From contig CALCHQ010000104.1 in NCBI GenBank assembly GCA_937901085.1, forward strand, positions 1 through 64,000: a stretch of 64,000 bases of DNA, written 5' to 3'. The notes under the pieces were generated by a model that made no database searches, had not been told where the DNA came from, and worked only from the letters and a program-made list of their open reading frames with translations. The translations under genes were made by a program, and so were the position numbers. The number at the start of each line of letters is the position of its first letter. Position 1 is the stretch's first letter. The stretch comes from an uncultured Verrucomicrobiales bacterium. Its GTDB lineage: Bacteria; Verrucomicrobiota; Verrucomicrobiia; Verrucomicrobiales; Akkermansiaceae. Shown here piece after piece: positions 16,028 to 26,370 of the stretch.

Positions 16028-16056
16028 AAAGTACCACGTTTACTTCCACCTGTAAA
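16028..16056 (-). promoter_or_regulatory. Possible promoter of argF
   Basis: Minus strand TTTACA (16056-16051), 17-base spacer, TACTTT (16033-16028), about 30 bases before ATG 15997. Both boxes are imperfect. Confidence 0.4.
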
Positions 16057-16102
16057 GTTCAGAGTGAGTCAGCAGACACACACAGCAAAAAATCAAAAAA
16101 AA

Positions 16103-16157
16103 GACACAGGAAGTGTCAGAAATTTGGCTTGCACGAATGACCGGGCGGCGGTATATT
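16103..16157 (+). promoter_or_regulatory. Promoter and upstream inverted repeat of tdh
   Basis: TTGCAC (16129-16134), 17-base spacer, TATATT (16152-16157). The -10 box ends 11 bases before ATG 16169, giving a very short leader. A 5-bp inverted repeat GACAC-5-GTGTC (16103-16117) lies 11 bases upstream of the -35 box and could bind a regulator. Confidence 0.6.
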
Positions 16158-16168
16158 CTTGCCTCGAA

Positions 16169-17200
16169 ATGAAAGCTCTTGTCAAAACAACAGCAGGTCC
16201 CGGCCTGGAACTGATGGATGTACCGATGCCAGAAATCGGTGCAAACGATGTCCTCATCAAGATTTACAAGACCGCCATCTGCGGCACGGACCTCCACATC
16301 TGGAACTGGGACGCATGGGCGCAGCAGACCATCCCTGTCGGCATGCACGTGGGGCACGAGTTCTGCGGCGTCATTGAGCGTGTCGGCTCCGCTGTCACCC
16401 AGTACCAGCCCGGTGATGTCGTTTCCGGCGAGGGTCACATTGTCTGCGGGCATTGCCGCAACTGCCGCAAGGGCCTTTTCCACCTCTGCCCGAACACGCA
16501 AGGCGTGGGTGTCAACCGCGCCGGCTGCTTCGCTGAATACCTGGCCATTCCGCAGAGCAACGTCATCCGCATCCACAAGGACATGCCCATGGAGATTGCC
16601 TCCATTCTCGACCCCCTGGGCAACGCCACCCACACCGCCCTTTCCTGGGATCTGGTAGGTGAAGATGTCCTCATCACGGGTGCTGGTCTCATCGGTTCCA
16701 TGGCTGCTGCCGTCTGCAAGAAAGCAGGCGCCCGCACCGTTACCATCACCGACGTGAGCGACTACAAGCTCAACCTCGCCAGGACCATGGGTGCAGACCG
16801 CACCGTCAACGTCCTTTCCGGCGACAGCATTGCCGCAGCACGCGAAGACCTCGAAATCACTGAAGGCTACGGCGTGTGTCTGGAAATGAGCGGCGCTCCT
16901 GCTTGCCTCAAGGACATCATCACCCATTCGGCCTACGGCGCCAATATCTCCCTGCTCGGCATCCAGCCCGGCGGTTCCGGTATCGACTGGAACACCTTCG
17001 TGTGGAAGGGTCTCAAGATGAAGGGCATCTACGGCCGCGAAATGTTCGGCACCTGGCAGAAGATGGATGCCATGCTCCGCAGCGGGCTGGATGTCTCCCC
17101 CATCATCACGCACCGCCTGCACTACACCGACTTCAAGCAAGGTTTCGAAGTCATGAGTTCCGGCAAGTCCGGCAAGGTGGTACTCACTTGGGCAGAATAA
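16169..17200 (+). CDS. tdh: L-threonine 3-dehydrogenase
   Basis: 343 residues from ATG 16169. The frame is open upstream to 15893, but that part runs through the argF region and lies before the promoter. It is a zinc-dependent medium-chain dehydrogenase. Catalytic zinc ligands are Cys38 and His63-Glu64 (HVGHEF). Structural zinc ligands are Cys93, Cys96, Cys99 and Cys107, the spacing known from E. coli Tdh. The NAD fold has GAGLIG. It oxidises threonine to 2-amino-3-ketobutyrate. No kbl (glycine C-acetyltransferase) gene is adjacent, so the partner lies elsewhere. Its start was chosen by homology and promoter position. Confidence 0.93.
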   Translation: MKALVKTTAGPGLELMDVPMPEIGANDVLIKIYKTAICGTDLHIWNWDAWAQQTIPVGMHVGHEFCGVIERVGSAVTQYQPGDVVSGEGHIVCGHCRNCRKGLFHLCPNTQGVGVNRAGCFAEYLAIPQSNVIRIHKDMPMEIASILDPLGNATHTALSWDLVGEDVLITGAGLIGSMAAAVCKKAGARTVTITDVSDYKLNLARTMGADRTVNVLSGDSIAAAREDLEITEGYGVCLEMSGAPACLKDIITHSAYGANISLLGIQPGGSGIDWNTFVWKGLKMKGIYGREMFGTWQKMDAMLRSGLDVSPIITHRLHYTDFKQGFEVMSSGKSGKVVLTWAE

Positions 17201-17224
17201 GGGATTCCTCTTTCATTTCATCAA

Positions 17225-17255
17225 CGGGCAATGGTGTATTCCATTGCCCGTTTTT
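17225..17255 (+). terminator. Terminator of tdh
   Basis: Perfect 10-bp stem (17225-17234 with 17241-17250), 6-base loop, five T. Confidence 0.9.
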
Positions 17256-17264
17256 CTGCGTCCG

Positions 17265-17339
17265 TGACTGGCACTGCCTTTTTCTGTTAGCATGCGGCAT
17301 GAACGCGGGAAAAAGCTTGAATTTCACGCGCATAAGGAG
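17265..17339 (+). promoter_or_regulatory. Possible valS promoter and clear ribosome-binding site
   Basis: A weak promoter, TGACTG (17265-17270), 17-base spacer, TAGCAT (17288-17293). A good Shine-Dalgarno AGGAG at 17335-17339 sits 4 bases before ATG 17344. That site decides the valS start over the earlier in-frame ATG 17299. Strong Shine-Dalgarno sequences are otherwise rare in this window. Confidence 0.55.
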
Positions 17340-17343
17340 TATC

Positions 17344-20025
<2,682 letters not shown>

Positions 20026-20046
20026 CCTCTCTCTCTCTTACTACAT

Positions 20047-20787
20047 ATGGAAAACGATCCGTTCAGCAGACTCACCGAGCAGGAGTTGTACGAACTCTCG
20101 CTCTGCGGCATCACAAGTGCCGAGCAGCTCATCAAAACTGACATCAGTACTGTGGCGAAGGATTTGAGCCAGGCTCAGCGCTATTTTCCGGACAAGCAGT
20201 TCACATTAAATGAAACCAAGCTGGAATCCATCTTTACGCTCTGTGCGCCGTTAAAAGATGCATGGATGGCTGATTTCGACAGCTCTGGATTGAGGGTTGA
20301 GAACGTCGGCCCGACAACCGGCTTCAGACACTCCCGCGCAGAACGGAACAAGAAGCAGATTCAGAAGATTAAGAAGGTCCACCAACAGATTCTTCACAGC
20401 ACAGTTCGCACATCCCATCCCTGGATTACCCTTTTTGCCTCCCTGAGTACCCTGCTGCTCATCATCCCGGCTGTATCCGTATTCGTACTGCCCGTCATGA
20501 TGGCGACAGACAACCTGCCTGAAATTCCGCTGGCCCTTCTGGCCTTTGCCTGCATCTTCGCCCCTACCTTCCCTTACCTCGTCCTGTCCCGCATAGCACT
20601 CTGCCCGGTGTGCCATATCCGGACCTACACCTTCAGCGATTATGCCCGCAACCGCGCGGCTCATTACATCCCCGGTCTGGGCTACAACGTTTCCACCGCC
20701 CTGAACATCATCTTCAGACGAGAGTACGTATGCCCCGGCTGCGGTACGCCTATCAAGCTGACACGCAGCAAGTCACGCAAAGCCTGA
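20047..20787 (+). CDS. Conserved-looking membrane protein with two zinc-ribbon Cys pairs
   Basis: 246 residues, function unknown. The N-terminal 75 residues are helical (LTEQELYELSLCGITSAEQL) and resemble a helix-hairpin-helix or DUF4332-like fold, but weakly. Two transmembrane segments (about 127-150 and 161-181) follow. The C-terminal domain carries CPVC (186-189) and CPGCG (229-233), which together could bind one zinc. It starts 21 bases after valS and is followed 21 bases later by a secreted protein, so it may share the valS transcript. Confidence 0.7.
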   Translation: MENDPFSRLTEQELYELSLCGITSAEQLIKTDISTVAKDLSQAQRYFPDKQFTLNETKLESIFTLCAPLKDAWMADFDSSGLRVENVGPTTGFRHSRAERNKKQIQKIKKVHQQILHSTVRTSHPWITLFASLSTLLLIIPAVSVFVLPVMMATDNLPEIPLALLAFACIFAPTFPYLVLSRIALCPVCHIRTYTFSDYARNRAAHYIPGLGYNVSTALNIIFRREYVCPGCGTPIKLTRSKSRKA

Positions 20788-20808
20788 TTACGCCCCCGCG
20801 CCACCACC

Positions 20809-21210
20809 ATGAGAAAAAGTCTGATTTCCCTCTGGATGAGCATTACCATACTGCTGGGCTTCCCGGCTCCGGCAGCACCCGCTAACCATGTCGACATGGC
20901 CGGTGCCATCCTGGACTTTCTCTCGCGCACAGAACTTTGCCTGAACTCCTGCCGGGATGCAGCGTCCACGCAGGCAGCAATCCCCAAGCTGCAGGAACTA
21001 CGCCAGGAAAGCATCCAGCTTGCCGAAACCCAGCGGAATCTCACAGAACCCACCATACAGGACTACATGGCTGTGCAGGATAAGATGGAAGCCTTCACCA
21101 CCATCTGGAATGCCATCCGCAAGCATCTGGAACGGCTGGAAGAAGAACAGCTGATGACCTCGGAACTCCGTCAAATTCTGCATATTGCCCCGCCTGCCCC
21201 GCAAAATTGA
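20809..21210 (+). CDS. Small secreted helical protein of unknown function
   Basis: 133 residues. Signal peptide MRKSLISLWMSITILLGFPA with cleavage near APA/NHV. The mature part is almost entirely helical and rich in Q, E and L, with two Cys close together (CLNSC) that may form a disulfide. No family recognised. Gene order 20047-20809 is tight, suggesting one transcript. Confidence 0.65.
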   Translation: MRKSLISLWMSITILLGFPAPAAPANHVDMAGAILDFLSRTELCLNSCRDAASTQAAIPKLQELRQESIQLAETQRNLTEPTIQDYMAVQDKMEAFTTIWNAIRKHLERLEEEQLMTSELRQILHIAPPAPQN

Positions 21211-21256
21211 CACACCACCCAGCTTGTCTTAAAACTTTTTTCTTTTAGAAAATCAC

Positions 21257-21366
21257 AAGATGTTGTATACATCTTAAAAAATCAGCCCCACATTCTCGTC
21301 CCGGTTCCAAACGCTTAGGAATGGCTGAAATTTTGGGCTTGCAAAAATTACGCAAAGCCGTAATAT
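21257..21366 (+). promoter_or_regulatory. Promoter of the MarR operon with an upstream palindrome
   Basis: TTGCAA (21339-21344), 16-base spacer, TAATAT (21361-21366), leader about 20 bases. Further upstream a perfect 7-bp inverted repeat AAGATGT-5-ACATCTT (21257-21275) has the size and symmetry of a MarR-type operator. It lies 63 bases from the -35 box, so the link is unproven. Confidence 0.55.
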
Positions 21367-21392
21367 CGTAACTGAACAGCCCCTACCGGACG

Positions 21393-21866
21393 ATGAGTAA
21401 AAATCATTTCTCTCCCGCTGAAACCCAGAACGAACAGGATGTTCAGCACCTGACAGACTTCGTTCTTTTCTCCCAGCGCAGCTGCATTCTGCGCCTCTCC
21501 CCCGAACTGACCAAGGGCAAGGTATCTTTCCCCCAGTTCTTCCTTCTGGCCTATCTCGATGAAGAAGAGTGCCTTTCCATGAGCAATATTGCCAAGATGA
21601 TGGGACACTCCACCGCCGCAGCCACCGGCATGATTGACAAGCTGCAGGAACTCGGCCACCTGAAGCGTTACACCGCCGCCTCAGACCGGCGAAAAATCAT
21701 GGTACGCATCACCGAACAGGGGCGCGCCCTTGTAGCCCAGATGCGCAGCAACATCGCCTCTGACCTGGCACAGATGATGAGCCGGGAGGACACCACCACC
21801 CCTGTCAGCAGCGCCCGCCGTGTCATTTCCCGCCGCACCGCCGCTGCACGAAAGACCCAGGCCTGA
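21393..21866 (+). CDS. MarR family transcriptional regulator
   Basis: 157 residues. The winged helix-turn-helix of the MarR family is clear: SMSNIAKMMGHSTAAATGMI (recognition helix), DKLQELGHLKR, and the wing DRRKIMVRITEQG. The C-terminal 25 residues are a basic, Ser/Arg-rich extension beyond the family norm. MarR dimers repress nearby genes and release DNA on binding small ligands. It lies 15 bases before the YlmD-like gene and probably controls its own operon (marR, ylmD-like, formyl-THF cycloligase). Ligand unknown. Confidence 0.9.
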   Translation: MSKNHFSPAETQNEQDVQHLTDFVLFSQRSCILRLSPELTKGKVSFPQFFLLAYLDEEECLSMSNIAKMMGHSTAAATGMIDKLQELGHLKRYTAASDRRKIMVRITEQGRALVAQMRSNIASDLAQMMSREDTTTPVSSARRVISRRTAAARKTQA

Positions 21867-21881
21867 TTTTCACCTTCCCTT

Positions 21882-22565
21882 ATGAGCAACTATTCACCAG
21901 ATTACCTCAGGATTCTCAACAATTATCCGGAGAACTTCGCCCGATTCATCACGCGCGTTCCCGGCATCACGACCACCACGGACCGGGCTGCCGTCATCGC
22001 TGCGCTGACGCCCACGCACGAAGCCGTGCTGAACGAAGCAGGCATCGAATCCAAAATGCTGCGCCGCGCCCAGCAGGTGCATGGAAACAAGGCCGCCCTG
22101 GTAGGAGACATCGGCTGCTCCTACCCTGTGGAAGGGGTGGATGCCCTGTTCTGCGGCGGCAAAGCTGACTGCTGCCTGGGTATCTATGTGGCAGACTGTG
22201 CAGCCATCTGGATTTACGACACCGTCAGCCAGAGCCGGGCGCTCATCCACTCCGGCAAGACCGGTACTCAGCAGAATATTGCAGGCGAAACGCTCCGCTC
22301 CATGTACAAGGTACTGGGCGTACAGGCTGCCGATTGCCTTGCAGTCATCTCTCCCTGTATCCGACCTCCCCACTACGAGGTCGACATCGTCAGCATGATC
22401 AAGGCTCAGCTGCAGGAAGCCGGCATACTCCCGGAAAACATCATCGACAGCGGATTAGACACCGCCGCCGACCTGGAGACTTTCTATTCCTACCGTGTGG
22501 AAAAAGGCAATACCGGGCGCATGCTTGCCCTGTTCGGACGCACCCCTGCGGCCGATGCCGAATAA
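21882..22565 (+). CDS. YlmD/PgeF (DUF152, multicopper-oxidoreductase-like) family protein, divergent
   Basis: 227 residues. Order and motifs fit the YfiH/PgeF family: an early QQVHGNKAALVG (metal His), the GVDALFCGG...VADCAAIWIYD block with the zinc-binding Cys in ADC, then HSGKTGTQQNIAGETL and ISPCIRPPHYEVD. The usual HAGWRG is replaced by HSGKTG, so the protein is divergent. Family members were described as polyphenol oxidases, purine nucleoside phosphorylases or peptidoglycan-editing factors. Which applies here is open. It is cotranscribed with marR and the cycloligase (3-base gap). Confidence 0.78.
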   Translation: MSNYSPDYLRILNNYPENFARFITRVPGITTTTDRAAVIAALTPTHEAVLNEAGIESKMLRRAQQVHGNKAALVGDIGCSYPVEGVDALFCGGKADCCLGIYVADCAAIWIYDTVSQSRALIHSGKTGTQQNIAGETLRSMYKVLGVQAADCLAVISPCIRPPHYEVDIVSMIKAQLQEAGILPENIIDSGLDTAADLETFYSYRVEKGNTGRMLALFGRTPAADAE

Positions 22566-22568
22566 ACC

Positions 22569-23117
22569 ATGTCCCACAGCAAACAGGAACTGCGCCGGGA
22601 GGTACTGCAGCGGCTCAAAGCCGCAGCCAAGGCCGACCCGGCGCAACTGCGTTCAGCCCGCCTGCGCCGGGAGCTGGGCAAGATGCTCGGCGGCTCCGCA
22701 CAATGCATTGCCCTCTATGCCCCCCTGCCACATGAGGTGAACCTGCTGCCCCTGCTGCAGGAATACCCGCAGCACGACTATGTATTCCCCCTCTGCCAGC
22801 CAGGCAGGCAACTGGAGTTCCGACGCGTGCGCAATGCAGCCACCGAGCTTGTCCCCGGAGCCATGAACATTCCCGAACCGGCGGCTCACACCCTTGCCGT
22901 ATCCCCGGAGTGTATCGACATACTCATTGTACCTGGAGTAGCCTTCACCGCATCCGGCGAACGTCTGGGGTACGGAGGCGGGTACTACGACCGCTTCATT
23001 CCCCGCTGCGCCCAGGCCCGTCTTGTGGCTCTGGCCTTCCCGGAACAACTGGTAGACGCCATCCCGACCGAGGAACACGACCTGCGTATCCCGCAGCTAA
23101 TCACCGCGTTGACTTGA
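22569..23117 (+). CDS. 5-formyltetrahydrofolate cyclo-ligase
   Basis: 182 residues, normal length. An N-terminal Arg/Lys-rich helix (SKQELRREVLQRLKA) is followed by the ATP- and folate-binding signature VPGVAFTASGERLGYGGGYY, then DRF. The enzyme converts 5-formyl-THF to methenyl-THF with ATP. Last gene of the marR operon. Association with the YlmD-like gene may be incidental. Confidence 0.92.
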   Translation: MSHSKQELRREVLQRLKAAAKADPAQLRSARLRRELGKMLGGSAQCIALYAPLPHEVNLLPLLQEYPQHDYVFPLCQPGRQLEFRRVRNAATELVPGAMNIPEPAAHTLAVSPECIDILIVPGVAFTASGERLGYGGGYYDRFIPRCAQARLVALAFPEQLVDAIPTEEHDLRIPQLITALT

Positions 23118-23159
23118 ATTCCGCTTTCCAATCTGCGGCAACTGTGATAGCATAGCGCC

Positions 23160-24518
23160 ATGCCGAGCGTGCTGATCAAGACTTACGGGTGCCAGATGAA
23201 CGAGCGAGACTCCGAACAGGTAGCGAGCATGTTCCTGGCCGGAGGTTATGAGCTGACCAAGGATGAGGCTCAGGCCGATGTCATCCTCATCAACACCTGC
23301 TCTGTGCGGGAAAAAGCAGAACTGAAAGCCCTGGGAAAAATGGGACTGCTCTGCGCCCGCCCCACTGCCAAGCCCTGGGTCGTATACGGCTTCATGGGCT
23401 GCATGTGCCAGAGCCGCGCCGCCTCCCTGTTCCGCGATGTACCGCGCCTCGACATCGTGACCGGCACGCAGCAATACCACAACGTGTACAAACTTTGCAA
23501 CCGCCTGCTCCGCAGCCGCCTGGGGCAGGCAGAGTTTTCCCCCATCCGCCGGGGTGCCCACATCTGCGCCACGCAACAGGAAGAGGGCTTCCAGAACGCC
23601 ATCCGCGACCACCTGCCCCCGGCAGGTAACTGCACCGCCTTTGTCTCCATCATGCAAGGCTGCGAAATGCGCTGCTCATACTGCATCGTGCCCAGCACCC
23701 GTGGTGCGGAATGCAGCCGCCCGGCCGCAGATATTCTGCAGGAAGTCCGCGAACTGGTCGACCGCGGGGTCAAGGAAGTCACCCTGCTGGGACAGATTGT
23801 GAACCGCTACGGTAAAGACGAACCCGTCATCAACGGACGCGGTGCTTTCGTACGCCTGCTGGAACAACTAAACGATATGGATGGGTTGGAACGCATCCGT
23901 TTCACCAGCCCCCATCCCATCGGGTTCCGGCAGGACCTGGTAAACGCCTACACCTACCTGCCCAAGCTCTGCAGCCACATCCACTTCCCCATGCAGAGCG
24001 GCAGCGACCGCATCCTGCAACTCATGCGCCGCCCCTACAAGAACGAGAAATACCTCAAACTCTGCGAAGCGATGCGCGAAGCTCGCCCCGACCTCGCCAT
24101 CACGACGGACATCATCGTCGGCTTCCCCGGAGAAACTCACGAGGACTACCTCGAAACCAAGGCAGCGGTGGAACGCATCCAATTCGACAACGCCTTTGTC
24201 TTCCAGTATTCCCCCCGCCGCGACACCGTGGCCGCAGCTATGGAGAACCAGATTTGCCTGCGCGTCAAGGAAGAACGCAACCACGACCTTCTCGAAACCG
24301 TCAACCGCATTGCCGTAGCCCGCAATCAGGCACTCGTGGGAACGCGGCAGACCATTCTGGTTGAAGGCCCCAGCAAGAACAACCCCGACCGCCTGCAGGG
24401 ACGCACCTCGCAAAATAAGCCCGTCATCATCCCCGGCGGCACAGCCGAAGTCGGAACGCTGGTCCCTGTCCGCATTGCCGAATGCACAGGCTTCACCCTA
24501 TATGGTGATGTTGTATGA
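23160..24518 (+). CDS. miaB: tRNA-2-methylthio-N6-dimethylallyladenosine synthase MiaB
   Basis: 452 residues. The N-terminal methylthiotransferase domain has three cluster Cys (Cys11, Cys47, Cys81; TYGCQMNERDSEQ). A radical-SAM core carries Cys168-x3-Cys172-x2-Cys175 (CEMRCSYC, followed by IVPSTRG). A C-terminal TRAM domain binds RNA. It adds a methylthio group to i6A37 of tRNAs reading UNN codons. The start is ATG 23160. Sequence just upstream has TAGCAT at 23148-23153, a possible -10 box leaving a 6-base gap. The following gene overlaps by 4 bases (ATGA). Confidence 0.95.
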   Translation: MPSVLIKTYGCQMNERDSEQVASMFLAGGYELTKDEAQADVILINTCSVREKAELKALGKMGLLCARPTAKPWVVYGFMGCMCQSRAASLFRDVPRLDIVTGTQQYHNVYKLCNRLLRSRLGQAEFSPIRRGAHICATQQEEGFQNAIRDHLPPAGNCTAFVSIMQGCEMRCSYCIVPSTRGAECSRPAADILQEVRELVDRGVKEVTLLGQIVNRYGKDEPVINGRGAFVRLLEQLNDMDGLERIRFTSPHPIGFRQDLVNAYTYLPKLCSHIHFPMQSGSDRILQLMRRPYKNEKYLKLCEAMREARPDLAITTDIIVGFPGETHEDYLETKAAVERIQFDNAFVFQYSPRRDTVAAAMENQICLRVKEERNHDLLETVNRIAVARNQALVGTRQTILVEGPSKNNPDRLQGRTSQNKPVIIPGGTAEVGTLVPVRIAECTGFTLYGDVV

Positions 24519-25447
24519 AAAGGCTTGCCCTGCTCCTGCTCTGGCTGGCAGCCCCGATTCTGCGCGCCAACTACCCCTGGACGGGAACAGCCCCGGCCGA
24601 CATAGCTGCTGCTGCCCTGACCCCGGATACCGTGCTGGATGAACAGCCCTGCAACTGGCGTCCCGCCCTCACCCCCATTGCCACCAGACTGGTACACGAC
24701 TGCAACTCGGCCCGCGAAGCAGTACTGCAACTCGCCGCCCGCCTGAGCCGTGAAACCGGTGTACACTACTCGACCTCCCGCCGCAAGCACAACATGAATG
24801 CCCTGGAAGCGCTCGCAGAGAAAAAAGTCTCTTGTACAGGCCAGAGCATCCTGCTGGTATGCGCCTTACGCAGCGTCGGCATTCCCGCCCGTGCCGCTGG
24901 AGTCCCCACCTGGAATCATATACGCGGCAACCACACCTGGGTTGAAGCATGGTTCGATGGCGCCTGGCACATGATTGAATTCAACGAAAAAGAATTCAAT
25001 ACCCCCTGGGTCATGGAAAATATCGGCATGCTGGATACGCGCCAGCCGGAACAACGCATCAAGGCAGCCTCTCCGGCAGGAAAGGAGCGCTGGACGCTGC
25101 CCTCTGACCAGCACCAGGACGGCATTGCCGCAGAAGATGTGACCGAGCGCTACCTCGCCTTATCGTTGAGCTGGTATCAACACAACGGCCTGCACCCGGC
25201 CTGCCAGCGCCTCATGGTCGATATCCAGCCGCGCTGCGATACCCCCGGCACTATCGAACTGCTCAACGAAAACAACCGCATCATCGATACAGCCGGATTA
25301 CCGCGCAGACAGGATGACATGCGCTACCGTGCCCGCCTCGCCCTACCCCGGCAAGGACAATTCTACCTCCGCATCCAGGGAAGCAGTCAGAAAATCCCGG
25401 TGCATGCCACCGAATCAGCCGTGCAACTGATTCAGCTGCAGCGTTAG
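24515..25447 (+). CDS. Secreted transglutaminase-like cysteine protein
   Basis: 310 residues, with start overlapping the miaB stop. A signal peptide (about 1-18) precedes a transglutaminase-like core: nucleophile region KVSCTGQSILLVCALRSVGI, then GNHTWVEAWFDGAWH with the His. The third member of the usual triad, Asp, is not obvious: the expected site reads WHMIEFNEKE, with Glu or Asn instead. The C-terminal 110 residues look like a beta-rich domain. Bacterial members act as peptidases or peptidoglycan or peptide amidases in the periplasm; substrate unknown. It is convergent with rnc, with a 2-base gap. Confidence 0.78.
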   Translation: MKRLALLLLWLAAPILRANYPWTGTAPADIAAAALTPDTVLDEQPCNWRPALTPIATRLVHDCNSAREAVLQLAARLSRETGVHYSTSRRKHNMNALEALAEKKVSCTGQSILLVCALRSVGIPARAAGVPTWNHIRGNHTWVEAWFDGAWHMIEFNEKEFNTPWVMENIGMLDTRQPEQRIKAASPAGKERWTLPSDQHQDGIAAEDVTERYLALSLSWYQHNGLHPACQRLMVDIQPRCDTPGTIELLNENNRIIDTAGLPRRQDDMRYRARLALPRQGQFYLRIQGSSQKIPVHATESAVQLIQLQR

Positions 25448-25449
25448 AG

Positions 25450-26142
25450 TCAGGCTTCAAATAACTTGCGCTCCAGGGCCACACCCGCTGCCGCAATTTC
25501 AGCCTTGCGCTTGCTCTGCCCCTCTGCTGAGCCCAGCTCGCGGCCATTCCACATCACACGGGCAAAGAAGGGGCCCGCCGGCTTATCCTCCGAAACCAGG
25601 CTTACCTCATATTTAGGGCCTTCACCATTGATGGCCTGCAGACGCTCCAGCAACTCGCCCTTGTAATTCACCGAAATGAGTGTATGAGCCTTATTGAGGC
25701 TTTCCTCCATCAGCTTCAGCGTCACCTTGCGCGCGGCATTATAGTTGGAATCCATCATCACCGCGCCAATCAGGCTCTCAAAGGTATTGGCCAGAATTGA
25801 AATTGCGTGGCGGCCACCGGAGGACTCAAGCTGCGGACTGAGCGTCAACTGCTCACCCCAGCCCAGCGCTTCACACAAGCCGGCCAGGTGGGCGCGGCTC
25901 ACTATGGCAGAACGCATCTTGGTCAGCTCCCCTTCGTCGGCCTTCGGGTAGCGGGCAAACAACTCCCGGCTCACCACCAGCTCCAGCACGGCATCACCCA
26001 GGAATTCCAGGCGCTCATAATTCAGATTCGTGCTGCGTTTCTGGTCACTACTGGGGTGTGTCAATGCCTGCTGCATCCACGCCTCATCTGTGAATTGGTA
26101 ATCCAGACTTTGTTCAACAGCCGATCTATCCATACGCTGCAT
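25450..26142 (-). CDS. rnc: Ribonuclease III
   Basis: 230 residues. Catalytic signature NYERLEFLGDAVLELV with Glu46 and Asp50, second acidic site ANTFESLIGA (Glu122), and a C-terminal double-stranded RNA-binding domain (about 160-228). It cuts double-stranded RNA in rRNA maturation and mRNA decay. Two possible starts, 26142 and the ATG three codons later, are equally plausible. Single gene, not in the usual rnc-era order. Confidence 0.95.
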   Translation of the reverse strand: MQRMDRSAVEQSLDYQFTDEAWMQQALTHPSSDQKRSTNLNYERLEFLGDAVLELVVSRELFARYPKADEGELTKMRSAIVSRAHLAGLCEALGWGEQLTLSPQLESSGGRHAISILANTFESLIGAVMMDSNYNAARKVTLKLMEESLNKAHTLISVNYKGELLERLQAINGEGPKYEVSLVSEDKPAGPFFARVMWNGRELGSAEGQSKRKAEIAAAGVALERKLFEA

Positions 26143-26306
26143 TCTACCACATAGCCTCCTGCTTGGCGAGTGAAATTAACGGCAGCAGCCACGGAAACAC
26201 CAAGAGGGTGGACCACTCCACCTGCCCGGAGATTCGTGAAACTGCTGAGAAGCGTTCCCGGATTCTGTCCAAAGGAGAATAACTTTATTTCCTGCTAACA
26301 TTTAGC

Positions 26307-26334
26307 TTGCATAATCGACAGCGTATGTTACAAT
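26307..26334 (+). promoter_or_regulatory. Promoter of the amino-acid ABC transporter operon
   Basis: TTGCAT (26307-26312), 16-base spacer, TACAAT (26329-26334). A GC-rich inverted repeat (GGGG...CCCC, about 26343-26359) occupies the short leader before ATG 26371. Confidence 0.65.
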
Positions 26335-26370
26335 CCGCGCGCGGGGCGCTTCAACCCCGGGTTGTACAAG

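Noticed and set aside
15893..16168. N-terminal extension of threonine dehydrogenase
   Set aside because: It runs through the argF start and the divergent promoter. Cys38 and other ligands fall at E. coli positions only with the start at 16169.
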